Assembly (NCBI GenBank): GCA_001598975.1
Contig: BBXU01001860.1
Location: 1 to 64,000 of the forward strand
DNA: 64,000 bases
Source: Parachlorella kessleri
Taxonomy: Eukaryota > Chlorophyta > Trebouxiophyceae > Chlorellales > Chlorellaceae
Reading direction: 5' to 3'
Part shown: one piece after another, positions 32,263 to 43,877 of the stretch
Layout: each line of letters begins with the position of its first letter
Position numbering within the stretch: the first letter of the stretch is position 1
Position numbers and translations under genes: made by a program
The notes under the pieces: generated by a model
Seen by the model: only the letters and a program-made list of their open reading frames with translations
Database searches by the model: none
Told to the model about the DNA's origin: nothing

Positions 32263-35200
32263 ATGAATACACCTGCCAGGGTGTCACCTGCCCCTCCTGG
32301 CTCCGTGTGGAGTCGGTTCAGGTAAGCAGGATCTACTCATGCCACCTTGTTGGCAGTGATAAGTGTGCTATGGTATTCATCACACCGCGCCATCAGCTGC
32401 AACATGTGTTACTAGCGGCCACCACGTTTCTCCCTGGCTGCAGGCAGGAGGGCGGCTTTGATTTGAATGGCGTACCTCGTGCGGAAGCTGGGGACCTTGT
32501 CAGCAGGGTGGCCGAGCTGGAGGCACAGGTGGCTGGGTGGTTGTGTTTGCGCTGTGTGTTGCGGCAAGCAGGCTGCCGTGGCCGGCTTCCTGCACACTCA
32601 TATTGAAGGTGCCACAGCCTGAGGGTGTATATGTCGCCTTGTCTGCTTGCAGCTTGCTGAGGTGGAGGCCAAGTATGAGGAGGCCTGCAGGGACCTTGAG
32701 GGTGCTAATGCATATTTTCAGGTGCGTCCCTGGGTTACCTGTGTGTATGCCATATCCCGTACGTAACCAAGCCTAACCCCAACCCTGCCAAGCCTGATTT
32801 TGAGCTGGTGGTCTAAACTGCCGTGGGCACAAGTTTAGGCCGGTTGGGTTGCTTGCCCACGTCCCATGTTGCCCGCTGTCACCTTGCCTATGGGTCTGCT
32901 GGACCAGGCTGAGAGGGATAGCTAGCGCGGGGCCTATGCAACAGGGGAAAGCTCACCCACTACTCAGGTCCAGTTGGGCTAGCCAACGTTGTTGACAGCT
33001 ATGCATGAGTCTGTGCTCCCCTGCCCTCCTGTTATGTTTCCTATATGGCATGCATTCCCTGGCTTTACTTGTACTAGTCCCTAGAAGGACAACCCAACCA
33101 TGTACCAGCCATAGCGTCAGCCCCTTTGACAGCACATGATTTTTGCTCTATGAGAAGCGTCACCACCATCCTGCGCTTATGGTGCAGAACTTGGAGGCGG
33201 AGGTGCTGAGGGCGTCTCAGGAGTATTTGAGGGACAAGCGCCACTTCGAGGAAGAGGCGAGGGCACAGGACAAGAAGATCAGCGACCTCAAGCAGCAGCT
33301 GGGAGCAGAGCGCACTGGCAGGCAAGGAGGGGACGGTGCATTAGGGGCCTGCCCACCTGCTGATCAAGAACAGGATGGTTTAATGTTTTCTGATGTTGCA
33401 TGGGAATTGATGGGCTTGCGACTGATACCTGTAGATGGCTACGCCCTACGTGTAAGTGCGGGTGGTGGCGCCAGCCCTGTGGGCAGTGTGGACAGTCCCG
33501 TACTAAGGCAAGCATTGCAAGTCAGGCCTGCTTGCGTCTGCACGCTTGGCCGGTGCTATAATACTCGGCGGTCGCAATGCCTCCACACGCTGGCTCGTGG
33601 CTGCAGGGATGCTGCGGAGACACAGCTGGCGGCCTTGCAGGACCGCGCGCAGCAGCTGGAGTCAGAGCTTGCGGGGCTGCGAGAGGTGCAGCAAGCGCTT
33701 CGACGCGACCGAGACGATGCGCTGGCAGCGGAAGCCGCTGCCGCTGAGGCCCGCGAGGCGGCCACGGCCGCTCAGCTGGTTGCAGAGCAGGAGGCGGCGG
33801 GAGCTAAGGAGGCAAGGGAGCGCGCGGAGGCCAATGCGCAGAAAGCGGTAGTGGAAGCACAGAGGTGGGCTTGCTGTATGCTGCTCGCAGCAGGGAGCTA
33901 TTGTGGGGGCGTGCAGGGAATGGCACAGCTGTGGCTGCCAAGGCGGCAAGGGAGCAAGCAGAGAGCTACCAGAGAGAATATGTTGGGATGTGCAGGCGCC
34001 GGGGTGGGTTGAGTGTATGCGTCTTGCTGGGTTGATACAGGGCTGCGCTTGGAATGCTGGAGGGTCCTCCTCATGAGGTTTCAGTTTCATTTCCATGCCC
34101 TCTCTGCGCGCTGCAGGCGTGAGGATGCTTGCTCCCGCAAGCTGGCGCTGTTGGACAGCCGAGAGGAGCAGTTGGACCAGCAGGAAGCGGGATTGCAAAC
34201 GAGGAAAGCGGAGGTGCAGCAGCTCGAGGCGGCGGCTGAGCTGCTCTCGTCCGAGCTTGAGGAGCTGCAGGCCGGGCTAGCCCTCAGGTAGTCTATGTGG
34301 TGACAGCGCCCCTGGCCTGCATTCTATGCAGTTCGGGCGGGCGGCGGGCCAGCGACATGCAGCTGATTCTCAAGGGGCTGCGGGTCGGCCTACCGGGGGG
34401 TAGCCTAAGAACAGTAGCAAGCGAGGGCTGCGAAGACAAGTGGGAACAAATAATAGATGCCCCACTATCCCACCCAACGTGGGGGCTCGCCCGGCTGTTG
34501 TAGGCAGCAGAGCGGCAACGGCAGCTGGAACGATAGGGTCAGCTCTGGTGTGGAACCCTTGTACAATCTGCAGGGAAGGCCATGTGTAAACAGCGTGGGA
34601 ACGCAGCACCGCAGCTTCGCTGGCACCAGGCCTACAAGTATATACCTGGAATCGACCATGTTTGGGCTTGTGCGTGCAGGGAAGCTTCAGTGGCGGAGCG
34701 GGAGCGGCAGCAGGAGGTGCTGGAGCAACAGCAAGCGGCTGCAGCGGACGAGCTGGCAGGAAGAGAAGCCAGGCTGGTTGTGGCCGAAGCAGAGCTCGCC
34801 CAACAGGTGGCTACGCGTTGTCAAGAGTAGGAGTGGTTTGCACGCAGGGTGTTGTGCCAATTTGTGATGTGATAATGCCCAGGCTTCACAAAGTGTTTAC
34901 AGTGGAGCTTGCATGCTTGAGGGTGGTGGGGGTACAGCGGGGGTGGCTACCCGTCAAGAGGCAACTGGCTGCCCCAGAGGAGCGAAGTTGCCTAGTGGGT
35001 AGTGCAGGTGCTCGTTGATCGTGCTGGGAGCAGGTCCAAGCATGCCTGGTCTAGCCTGGAGAATTGGAAGGCTCAATCCTAACCCATGGCGGAGGACACT
35101 GCATAGCAAAGCAAAAGAGGGTCAGGGTGGCTCGCTAAGCAACAGTGCCTGCACAGCAGGTGCCAGTCACCCAATGTGGGCCCCTGACGTTTTGTGGGTG

Positions 35201-38200
35201 CAGTCCCAAGCCTTGGAGGAGCAGGCCGCCTCGCTCGCCCAGCAAGCAGCGGCCCTTGAGCAGCAGGTGGCCTCGCTGACTGAGCGCTCAACCGCTCTGG
35301 AAGCGCGCGCAGCTGACGTGCAGCAGCATGAGGCAGCCCTGGCTGAGCTGGCGGCAGCCCTTGAGGCGCGTGACGTTGAGGTGCGGCAACAGGAGGCAGC
35401 CCTGGAGGGGCGTGAGGTGGGCGTGAGGCAGCTGGAGGCAGCACTGGAGGAGCGGCAGGAGCAGGTGCAGGCCGCGGAGGAGCAGCTGGAGGGGCGAGAG
35501 CAGGTTGGTTGGTAGTGAGAGGGGTGCCTTGTTGCTGGGGTGATGTCGCGCGTCTGGGCTTACCTTAGTTGGAGGTGCAGCTGGAGGAGCGTGAGGAGGT
35601 GGTTCCCTAGGGAGAAACACTGCCGTGTGCCTGCCTGGGGTGGTGGGCTAACTTACGTCGTACCTCTGCTGGTGCGGCAGCTGAGGCAGGGGAGGACATG
35701 GGAGGGCGAGGCCCGCAAGCTGTGGCACTCTGTTAAATGGGCTTGCGTGAGCCACACCTCCAATTTTTGTACAACATGCGTGGCCGCCGTGCAAGCGCGC
35801 TTGTGATTTCCCAAGCCCAGCACCTTGGAGCGTTGTAAGGTGTGCAGCGAAGGCAAGAATAGTGACTTGTGGCGTGCAATCTCGTTGTATGTGTGTGTGC
35901 AGGCGCTGCAGGGGCTCATGCCGGCAGCATCCCAGCTGCGCGCCGGCACCGCGCCTGGCCAGGCCGGCACGGCGGCAGGCGGCGCCGATGCTGATGCCGG
36001 CCCACGAGCCCAGGGGCGCGCCAGGCGACCTGCAGTGTCGAGCAGGAGCAAGGCCACCCAGGTAAACACCCACCATTATTGCCTGGACGCTTGTTGTTAT
36101 TGGTGCAGCCGAGTCCAGGTGCCACCCACGTAAAGCTGCTCTCAGCCATGCCATGCTGTACCGTGCTGCTCCGAGGAGGTCACCGCTGGTGGGACGCATT
36201 GGCAGACAGCGCAGCAGACAGCCGCGCGCTGATGCAGCCCATGCCATGCTGCTCTTGTTGATGCTATGCTGCTCTGTGCTGCACCATGTGTGTAGATCAC
36301 CGCGGGTGGGACGCGCCGCCAGACCACGCGGCAGGCGGCCGCGCACCTTGTGCAGCCGGACGATGGCGAAGAAGTCATGCAGCAGCCTGCAAGGGTTGCC
36401 CTGCAAGCGCCGCAGGCAGGGTCAGCAGCAGCAGCAGCGGTAGAGGCACCTGCACAGGAGGCTGCCGTGTTGGCAGAGGCGGCGGCAGCCGGCGTGGTTG
36501 CAGGAGCGATGGCGGCAGGGGCTGAGGCAGCGGAGGGCGTGGAGGTTTCAGTGGGGCTTGCGTACGCACCAGAAGCAGCAGCGGGAGCAGCAGAGGCAGC
36601 TGCGGGGGTGGAGGTGCCGGTGGCGCCTGCAGCAGAAGCGGAGGAGGTCCCCATGGGCGAGGCGCTCCAGGAGTTGCTGCAGCCGCAGGTGGGGGCCTTG
36701 TAGGGTGGAAACCCGCTCAGGACTGCTCGCCAGGGACAAAAGTTGTGGTGGGGCAAGACCCTGCTGAGGGAGGGTTCTGTGGGCAAATCGGTTCACGCAT
36801 GTGCGGGAATCGCTGCTGAAGGCACCTTCCCCCACTTGCTGGTGCTATCCATACCTTCACCAGGCCCCACGCCTGTTGCTCCCAGCCTGGGAGGAGCGCC
36901 ACCCCACGTCTTGGGAATCCTGGGAGGCCATGTGCACCAGGGAGGTGCTTGCGGCACACGTCAGCCCTGCACTGTGCCGCCTCGCAACATGCACAGCCCA
37001 CAGACAGGCAATGGGGTCGCCCTGCCCGCTGCCTTTTATAACAAGAAATTTGTTTTTCACAACACGTCTGCTGCAAATCCTGCCTTCTTTCCACCTTGTC
37101 GCAGCCCACAGCCAGCAAACGGGGCCGCCCCGCGCGCTCCGCCCGCAGCACCCGCGCCGCCAGCAGCCGGCAGCAGGCAAAGCGCAGGCAGCAGGAGCCG
37201 GAGGGCCACGAAGAGGTCGCCCAGCGCTTGCCTCATGCCGGACCGCAGGAGGGACATGCGGCAGCAGAGCCGCAGGTAGAGCGGCAGCAGCAGCAGCAGC
37301 AGGACGCACAGGAGGAGGAGGATCGGCAGCGGCAGCTGTTGGCAGCGGAGGGTGGAGGTGTGCCGGGTTCCACAGGGGCCAGGCGCAGCAGGCGGACGAG
37401 GGCTGTGCATGAGGAGACGACGGTAGGTGCTTGGGTTGGTGCTTCGTGCTGTCGCTCAGCAGCTGCTGGGTGCGTACAGACTAAAGGGTGGAGGGGGGGA
37501 TGGTGCCTGGGTGCAGTGCTTCTAGGAGCCCATGTGCTTAGGCTGCACACGCACATGAGGGTGCGCAGACAGCAGCGAAGGCCTGGCAAAGCCAGCAGGT
37601 CTGGCTGGTACAATGCCAGGAGGTAGGTCAGCATCCACACTCCTGGTTTGCAACTGGCAAGCTGAGGTTTCTTGACCGCAGCCATATCTTGCAGAGGTTG
37701 GGGAGGAAGGATTGCGTGGGCTATATCAAGCTTCACGCTTGCTCACTGTTGTGGAAGGCCAAGGAGGTTGCCATGCCAGGACATCAGAAGCTCTCTCCCA
37801 ACTCCCGCTTACCCGCAGGAGGAGAGCGACGTGCTGTCTGGCGACTCTGCGCGCTCCGGCGGCAGGCGCACGCGCCGCCGCATCGTGACCACCACACTGA
37901 CCGTCATCCGGGAGGACGAGGGGGACCCTACCCTGGCGTTGGAAGCACCTGCTGCCTTGGAGGAGGAAGAGGAGGGGGACGGGGAGGCGGGCGGTGCGGC
38001 AGGCCTGCCTAGCTCTGCTGAGGGCGCTGAGCCAGCAGCCGTGGAGGAGGCGCCACCAAGGACCCTGCGCAGGTGTGTGGGGTGTAGGTTTGGGTCACAT
38101 GGACCGCTGCAGTTGGAAGGCGGCAGGGCTGGCAGTGGTGCAGCACTTGCCAAGGACTTGTGTGCAGGCAGTGTGAGAGGTAGTATGGCAGGCGCTGGGG

Positions 38201-38729
38201 CATGTGTGCACCTGTGGTACCCCAATACCCAGCAATGATGTAGCAGGCGCCAAGAGGAGTCCTCACAGTCGGGTGCTGCAGAGTTGCAAGCCCAGTGATG
38301 GGAGTTTCAGCTGCTGGGCTGCTTGTTGGTGTGGCATTTCGCACCATACAGATGCTTGACGCTGCTTGCAACCCTTGGCTGGTGCGGCAACAAATGTGTT
38401 ATCCATGGGTGGGCTGTGTACATCATGGTGCACCCTCCCACGGTTGCAGGCTGGCTCGCTGCTCTCTAGCACTCAACAGGAAATGCATTTACAGCGGCAG
38501 GGTAGCCAGTGCGCGTGGGGCCAGGTGGCCAGCTGGGTGTGGTGCTCATGCTGCGGCAGAGAAGCTGTTGCAGCCGCTCTGCTGGCACCATCGTGAGTCT
38601 TGTTGGTGGTGTTACTGCAGGAGCACCCGCAACTCCGGGCGGAGCACCACGTCGTCCCAAGCCTCAGAGCTGGGAGGGACGACCAAGAAAGCAAGCGGGC
38701 GGGGTCGGAAGAAGGCCAGTCAAGAGTGA
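32263..38729 (+). CDS. Long coiled-coil protein with basic AT-hook-like tail
   Basis: Fourteen exons close in phase: 32263-32321, 32444-32528, 32653-32721, 33188-33321, 33607-33864, 34117-34287, 34680-34806, 35204-35503, 35569-35598, 35903-36061, 36296-36688, 37105-37422, 37819-38072 and 38621-38729, for 821 residues. Residues about 20-411 are an almost unbroken coiled coil with Glu/Gln/Ala heptads, including repeated units such as VRQQEAALEGREVGVRQLEA. Then come Ala/Glu-rich disorder and basic blocks SKRGRPARSARSTRA, SGGRRTRRRIVTTT and SGRGRKKAS. A long coiled coil with a basic GGRR.RRR tail recalls plant nuclear-lamina-like CRWN/NMCP proteins; this is a weak inference, and a structural cytoskeletal or centromere protein is equally possible. 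The intron at 33322-33606 uses a GC donor, and one exon is only 30 bases. Confidence 0.8.
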
Positions 38730-39234
38730 GGGCTAGATAGTCAGGCTGATACAGGAGCAATGCATGGCACTAGGCCATTGATTAGGATGAGAATCGTCGA
38801 TGTGTGTTAGGTGGCTGCCAGGATGTGTTAAAGTGTTGCACAGAGGAGCAGATTTAGCTGTGGTTAGAAGGTGCAGAGTGGGAGTAGTTGCGTTTGGCAG
38901 GTGTGCAAGTGTTAGTGGGTTGTGCTTTGCTGCGGATGCCGGCCTGCACAACATAGGCAGGACCAGTATACCTTTCTGGCTGCCTATTTTGTCGTTCATT
39001 GCACAGTGGATGTGTTAGCGTTGGTGGTGCTTAACAGGTACAACTCTTTGGTGACAGCTATTCTCGGTCTTGCTCGTTACAAGCTTCCATGTGTGAGAAC
39101 CACACCTGACTGAAGCGAAGCAGCAAGAACAAAGAGACGGACCCGCACTCAGGAGAGCTATAATCAAGGGAAAATCGGAACATGGCAGAGCAAGACAGGT
39201 GCCATGAGGCCCTTACTGTCTTGACCTGGCGCAC
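38730..39234. other. Intergenic stretch between convergent genes
   Basis: Roughly 500 bases holding the 3' UTRs of the coiled-coil gene (+) and the sulfotransferase gene (-). Nothing else is recognised. Confidence 0.5.
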
Positions 39235-40455
39235 CTACATATGCTGAATACATTGGGGGTGTTGCTGCAAGCGGTCAAGGAAGATTTCCTTCGCACATGA
39301 GTACAGCTGCGCATCGGCTGTGTCACCACAGTCCACCTCCCTAAACCTGCCTTTGCCGCCATACTCCCCCTTGCGCACCTGGTGGTACTCTATTGGGTGC
39401 AAGGGCCCGCCGAACATGGCGTGAAACAGGCACAGGGTTGCATTGTAGTGCTCGTTCAGGCCTACAAAAGCAAACTGGTGCACACGGGCACACGCCTCCT
39501 CTACTAGATCCTCAGACGGCTCGCCCAGGTACTCTGGTGCAATGACATAATTATTGTCCCAATGAGCGTCGGCCTGCCCAGTGACATACTTCACCTGGGC
39601 ACCCAGGGAAACGTGCGCCTCATGGCGCGCCTGGGTAAAAGCACATATCTCTTCTGTCGTGGCGTTCAGGTGCCTGTAGCCGTCCAGGAAGTGAAACCCA
39701 GACACCACCCTGGACCGTGGGTGCCGCAAGACCGCAAACACGTTGCGCAGCTCTGCGTCTGTGCGGTTTGCCAGGGGCACGTGGTCACCGACAGGCCACC
39801 CCGGCCGCTCGCTGGTCCTGAACCGCCTCTGGCAAGATGCAGGCAGCGGCAGCACCTCCATCTCATTCACCCTGCAGCAAAGGTCAGGATATCCGGCCAT
39901 GGAGGAGCCAGCTGCCATCAGTAATGGTAGCACCTGCTCGTGATGGGATGATTGGAGAGATGATGAGAAGCATGGCTGCCCTCGCTGTCCAACCCAGCTC
40001 AAGCAGCACTCACCATACGATGCTGGAGTTGAGCTCTGGACAAGCTCGCAGTAGTACCGTGTTGCCAAAACTGGTACCAGCCTTAGGTATATGCAGCCAC
40101 TCTATGAGGCCGTCCGGCAATGTCCGGCCTTCTGCGATGATAGAGAGCGGCAAATGCCCTCAATGCTTGCAGGTCCATGGTTGATTTTACGGAGCGCAGA
40201 GGTCTAGCCCGGCTTACCAGCTCTCTGGAGGTCTCTCCGCAGGGAGCAGTTTGCAATGGGAAGGCGTAATGGAAAGCCTAATATATTGCTTTTGTGGAAC
40301 ACATACAGTGCCTGCATCAAGCACAGAAGGTAAATGGGGCCCATCAGCGGAAGTGGAACACCAAGCCCCCAAATGACTACCATCCCAGTTTGGCCACATA
40401 CCGCACATGCTAGCGTGAGCCCGATGACCGCAAGGAGTGAGCGTGGTGCATGCAT
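39235..40455 (-). CDS. Golgi-type carbohydrate sulfotransferase
   Basis: The well supported exons are 40131-40014 and 39871-39235, which join in phase. Exon 40455-40402 (MHAPRSLLAVIGLTLACA) gives a start with a signal anchor or signal peptide, but a very short linking exon near 40210-40230 is needed to reconcile phase and is not resolved. The enzyme should transfer sulfate from PAPS to a sugar. Seen are the 5'-phosphosulfate loop LHIPKAGTSFGNTVLL and the 3'-phosphate motif VFAVLRHPRSRVVSGF, in the order and spacing of the Sulfotransfer_2-like families. The C-terminal half has HYNATLCLFHAMFGG and a Cys-rich end. The lumen of the Golgi and a cell-wall or secreted glycan substrate are inferred. 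Confidence 0.85.
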
Positions 40456-40581
40456 GGGGAGAGTATAGCTGAAGCCTGTAAGAGGGAGGGACGGTGCTTT
40501 AGAGCACGTTCGGTTCAGCGAACAGGAGCGCATAAGGAGCATGGCAAAGGGCCATACACAAGGCCCAGGTACCTACAAAAA

Positions 40582-40616
<35 letters not shown>

Positions 40617-41527
40617 CAGCTAGGTGGTGGCAGGTTATCCACGGCAGCTGGCAGACTCTGACAGAGATGGTTGGCTGGCAGGTAGATGTAGCACTTGAAA
40701 TAAGGGCTGGGGAGCTAAGCAAAGGCAAAGTGCAGCTGACACTAGAAAGCGTGAAAACGTGAGAGCAGGAACACCTGCCAGCCGTAGCTTATGTAGAAGC
40801 GCATCATGACAGAACGGATGCATGGGGGAGATTGGGAAGGCAAGCACACGCTTAGCATGCCTGGCACGGGGCTTTTGTTCTGGCTGTCTGTCTGTGCCGC
40901 CAGCAGCAGAACGTGCCATGCAGCTATATTGAACGATTCAAGACTGAAATGTCATGTACTTAGAGGGGTGGCCATTGCAGGCTCTAGGTATGGGGGAACC
41001 CCTAAGGCAAACTTTCACGGTGTCTGAAATGAAAAGTTTGTGCTCTCCATTCTTGATTCCGCCAATGAAGTCCAGAAATCAGTGAAACATCCGCAGGCTG
41101 TTTGCATCAGTGCCAACGGCCAGGCTGGGCAGAAGTCCAAGGAATTATTTTTTTGGCAAGCGGAACAACCTCAAGGGAGGGCTGGCTCCGGAGGATCCCG
41201 CAGTTGGATAAACTTGTCAGCCGACCAAGTTGTTGGGTAATTACATCAGGTGTGCGCTTCTCTAGGCTTTCCAGTGACCAATGAAGACATACTGCGGTAT
41301 TTATCAAGGAATCTAGGCGCAAGGCAGCAATGTGCACCATTATGCTGCAGGCCCATACAATGACCATATATAAGAAGGCATTGTGTCAGGTTACTTGCAC
41401 CACTTGCATAGAAGAACTAGAGGCCACGGACAAGGAGAGACCTGTGATTGCTGCCGCAACAAAAGACACAGGTGTTTCTGAACTGTATGCTTGCTCAATG
41501 CCTCTACCCGTGGTCCTCATACGCTGC
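40456..41527. other. Intergenic stretch with a tetranucleotide microsatellite
   Basis: Between the sulfotransferase start and the transporter stop, both on the - str. Contains the CTGG-type microsatellite (40582-40616), a sulfotransferase promoter and the transporter 3' UTR. No gene is supported. Confidence 0.5.
40582..40616 (+). repeat. (CTGG)n microsatellite
   Basis: About nine uninterrupted tetranucleotide units in the region upstream of the sulfotransferase start. Confidence 0.95.
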
Positions 41528-43656
41528 TCAGGCGGCGGCCTTGATTAGCGGGAAGTTCTCCTTGTTTGTCCCGCTGCTCTCCAATCCGAACACAGTTACG
41601 AAGTCTGACTGCTTGCTTGGCAAGGCCTTCCCTGCATGCTGCTGCTGCTGCTTGGCGGAGACTGGCATGAGAGCCTGCACCGCTTGGCTGCGCATGCGAG
41701 CGCCCAGCTTGATGTGACTGTACATGCAGAAGCCACCAAGAGCCATGAGGCAGCCAGCCAGGAACCTCGGGCTAAACTGCTGCCCCTCGCCTACAGCCAG
41801 AAAAGAAAGGCAAAAGGACAGGTGAGCTACGCGAAGCTCCCATCGCTTCTTTCTATGTGTGTTGACAGTGTGACGGCTCAGTTGGGCATTATCTATCAAG
41901 ATAGACCAGCTGCAGTGCCAATCGCACTTTCTTCAGGGGATCTGCAGCCACTTCTAGCCAGCCTGACCAAGCCTGATAAACTCACCCAGGACGTAGACAG
42001 ATGCCACCAGGAGCAGCATTATCTTGATCTCCCCCACGACGGTAGTGACCACAGGCGAGAGGCGGTGGATAACGCGGAAGTGGGTGATGTTGTAGGCAAC
42101 AGCCAGGGCACTGCTGACGCCCGCGATGAGCAGAAGTGGGCCTGGGCGAGCATGATAGTACGCCATCAGGTGGCGCCACTGCAGGCAGGCAGGCATGTAT
42201 CGTGACGGACGGAGTGAAAGCATTCACTGGGCAAGAGAAGCCAGCATGTGTTGTTGTTGTCGTGGCCGGACAACGAACCCTTTGTAGAGTGACTGACAGT
42301 GCTCGGAGCCGCCAACAAAGCCACAGGTTGAGGATACATAAGCAGTGGGAAGGGCTGCCATCTACTCTGAACCTGGCTGTCCCGACAGTCAACAGATCTC
42401 CAGTGCATCTGGGCATCCGGAACCCTGCGTCAAGTATTCACACTCTCACCTCTCGTGTAAATAGGAAAGGTGCGATGGTCAGTGCCGAGACTGGCGACGT
42501 GTAGAGTGTCAGAGTCACCGCCCCAAGGGATTCAGAGAGCAGCTTGCCTGCAGCAATTGACAGGTATATGGCTATTTCTACCTTCAACTATACTCCCGTA
42601 TACTGCTCACTAGAGAAACACACATGAATGCTGGATTTGGAGGAGCCGCTCCTTGCAGGGGAGTAGCCATCCATGCTTCATGCAACATGGGGAGCCTGCA
42701 CACCAGACACCTTCCCGCACCAAGGCCTGGAGCCTGCATGCTGCAAGCTGTTCCGCACCCACCTGACAATGCACTCATCAGCCCTGTGCACACTGCGCCA
42801 ATCATGCAGAGCACCATGCCCAAGGGCTTGCCCTGCACCGTGCCCTCCCACATGGAGATGGCCACGCCAGTGGTAAGGATAAGCAGGGACAGCATCTCCA
42901 GGCGGTCAGGAAGCCGCCGGTCCAGTGCCGCGCAGAGGAGCGCTGTGACAACCGGGATGAAGGACCTGGCAGCAGGCCGCAAAGTTTGGGTGTATTGAGA
43001 GTCGGCATGCTGGGCTACTGCCGCCTCGCTCGGAATAGTAACATGGTGTCATTGCAGCCTGTCTGTGCTGCTGTTGTGTTGATATATACACAGGGTCATC
43101 TGGGCAGGTGGTAGGCAATGGATCAGGGCATGCACCTCAGGGAAATGAACTAGTCAGTGCCATGATGAATCATCCAACCTCCGTACCTGATGATCTGGTT
43201 TAGACTGAGCGTCACTGTAACGAGGGAGAGATTATTAAAAGCCACACCTCCTGCCAGGCAGGCACCTATACACGCAAGGCCGCGCCACTGCCGCACGAAT
43301 CCGGCGTGCGTCTCTGCCCAGGTTTGCTGCGAAAGCTGCAGCCGTAGCAGCGCCAAGGCGCAGACCACCATGTGGCAGCAGGTGAGGCTCAGAGGTAGGC
43401 GCAGCCCGTACTGGCCCAGAGCATACCTGCGGCGAAGTAGAACATAGCCCAGGTCGACAAGCAGCACAGACACACAGCAACGGTGAGGCAAGCGCTGTGG
43501 GGAGAGGGCCAATGTCGTGGTCGCACTTCCTGCCTGGGCAGCTTGCCTGTTCAACATATTCAAGGAGGAGTTCAATCCAAGGAAAAGGCCAAGCATGCAG
43601 GCGACAGGCAGGGCTGCCATCGCCTGGCCCTTGGAGAACCGTGGTGTGAACTGCAT
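41528..43656 (-). CDS. Nucleotide-sugar/triose-phosphate-type transporter (DMT superfamily)
   Basis: Six exons close in phase: 43656-43547, 43426-43187, 42965-42763, 42547-42450, 42178-41986 and 41790-41528, for 368 residues. Members exchange sugar nucleotides or phosphorylated sugars across Golgi or plastid membranes. About ten hydrophobic segments are present. The diagnostic stretches are LNMLNRYALGQYGLRLPLSL, then TCCHMV, FNNLSLVTVTLSLNQIIRS, LTLYTSPVSALTIAPF, and FRVIHRLSPVVTTVVGEIKI, ending FLAGCLMALGGFCMYSHIKL. No transit peptide is seen, so an endomembrane nucleotide-sugar carrier is favoured over a plastid translocator; the substrate is unknown. The first intron uses a GC donor (43546). 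The gene is divergent from glycosyltransferase A with 221 bases between start codons, which fits a shared role. Confidence 0.93.
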
Positions 43657-43877
43657 GGTGGCAGCGTGGTCCGAGCTGGTGCAGGGAACGAAACCAAACA
43701 ACGCTGGTGGACCAGAAATGCAGGTTGTTATAGAAGGAGAGGCGTTCAAATAATGAGTTCTCAACTGGCGGGAAGCCAGTCATTTGACCATGATCTCTGC
43801 CTGCCTTCCCTGCCCCATGGATTCTGATGACTCTTTGCAGCTCCAGCTACTTTTTAACTTGGTGGGCGGCTTTGGCC
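43657..43877. promoter_or_regulatory. Divergent promoter, transporter and glycosyltransferase A
   Basis: The 221 bases between the two start codons carry the CTGGCGGGAAGC element at 43765-43776, almost exactly midway. This suggests joint control of a sugar carrier and a glycosyltransferase. Confidence 0.6.
43765..43776 (+). promoter_or_regulatory. E2F-like GGCGGGAA element upstream of paralogue A
   Basis: CTGGCGGGAAGC ends 101 bases before the ATG of glycosyltransferase A. The core TTCCCGCC on the other strand matches the classic E2F/DP site. The same element occurs at nearly the same distance upstream of paralogues B, C and D. Binding is inferred. Confidence 0.55.

Noticed and set aside
36142..36786. 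Long open frame on the - strand rich in Ala/Ser/Pro
   Set aside because: It is the antisense shadow of the Ala/Glu-rich exon of the coiled-coil gene.
40582..40616. CTGG repeat as a CRISPR or regulatory array
   Set aside because: Plain tetranucleotide microsatellite with no spacers.
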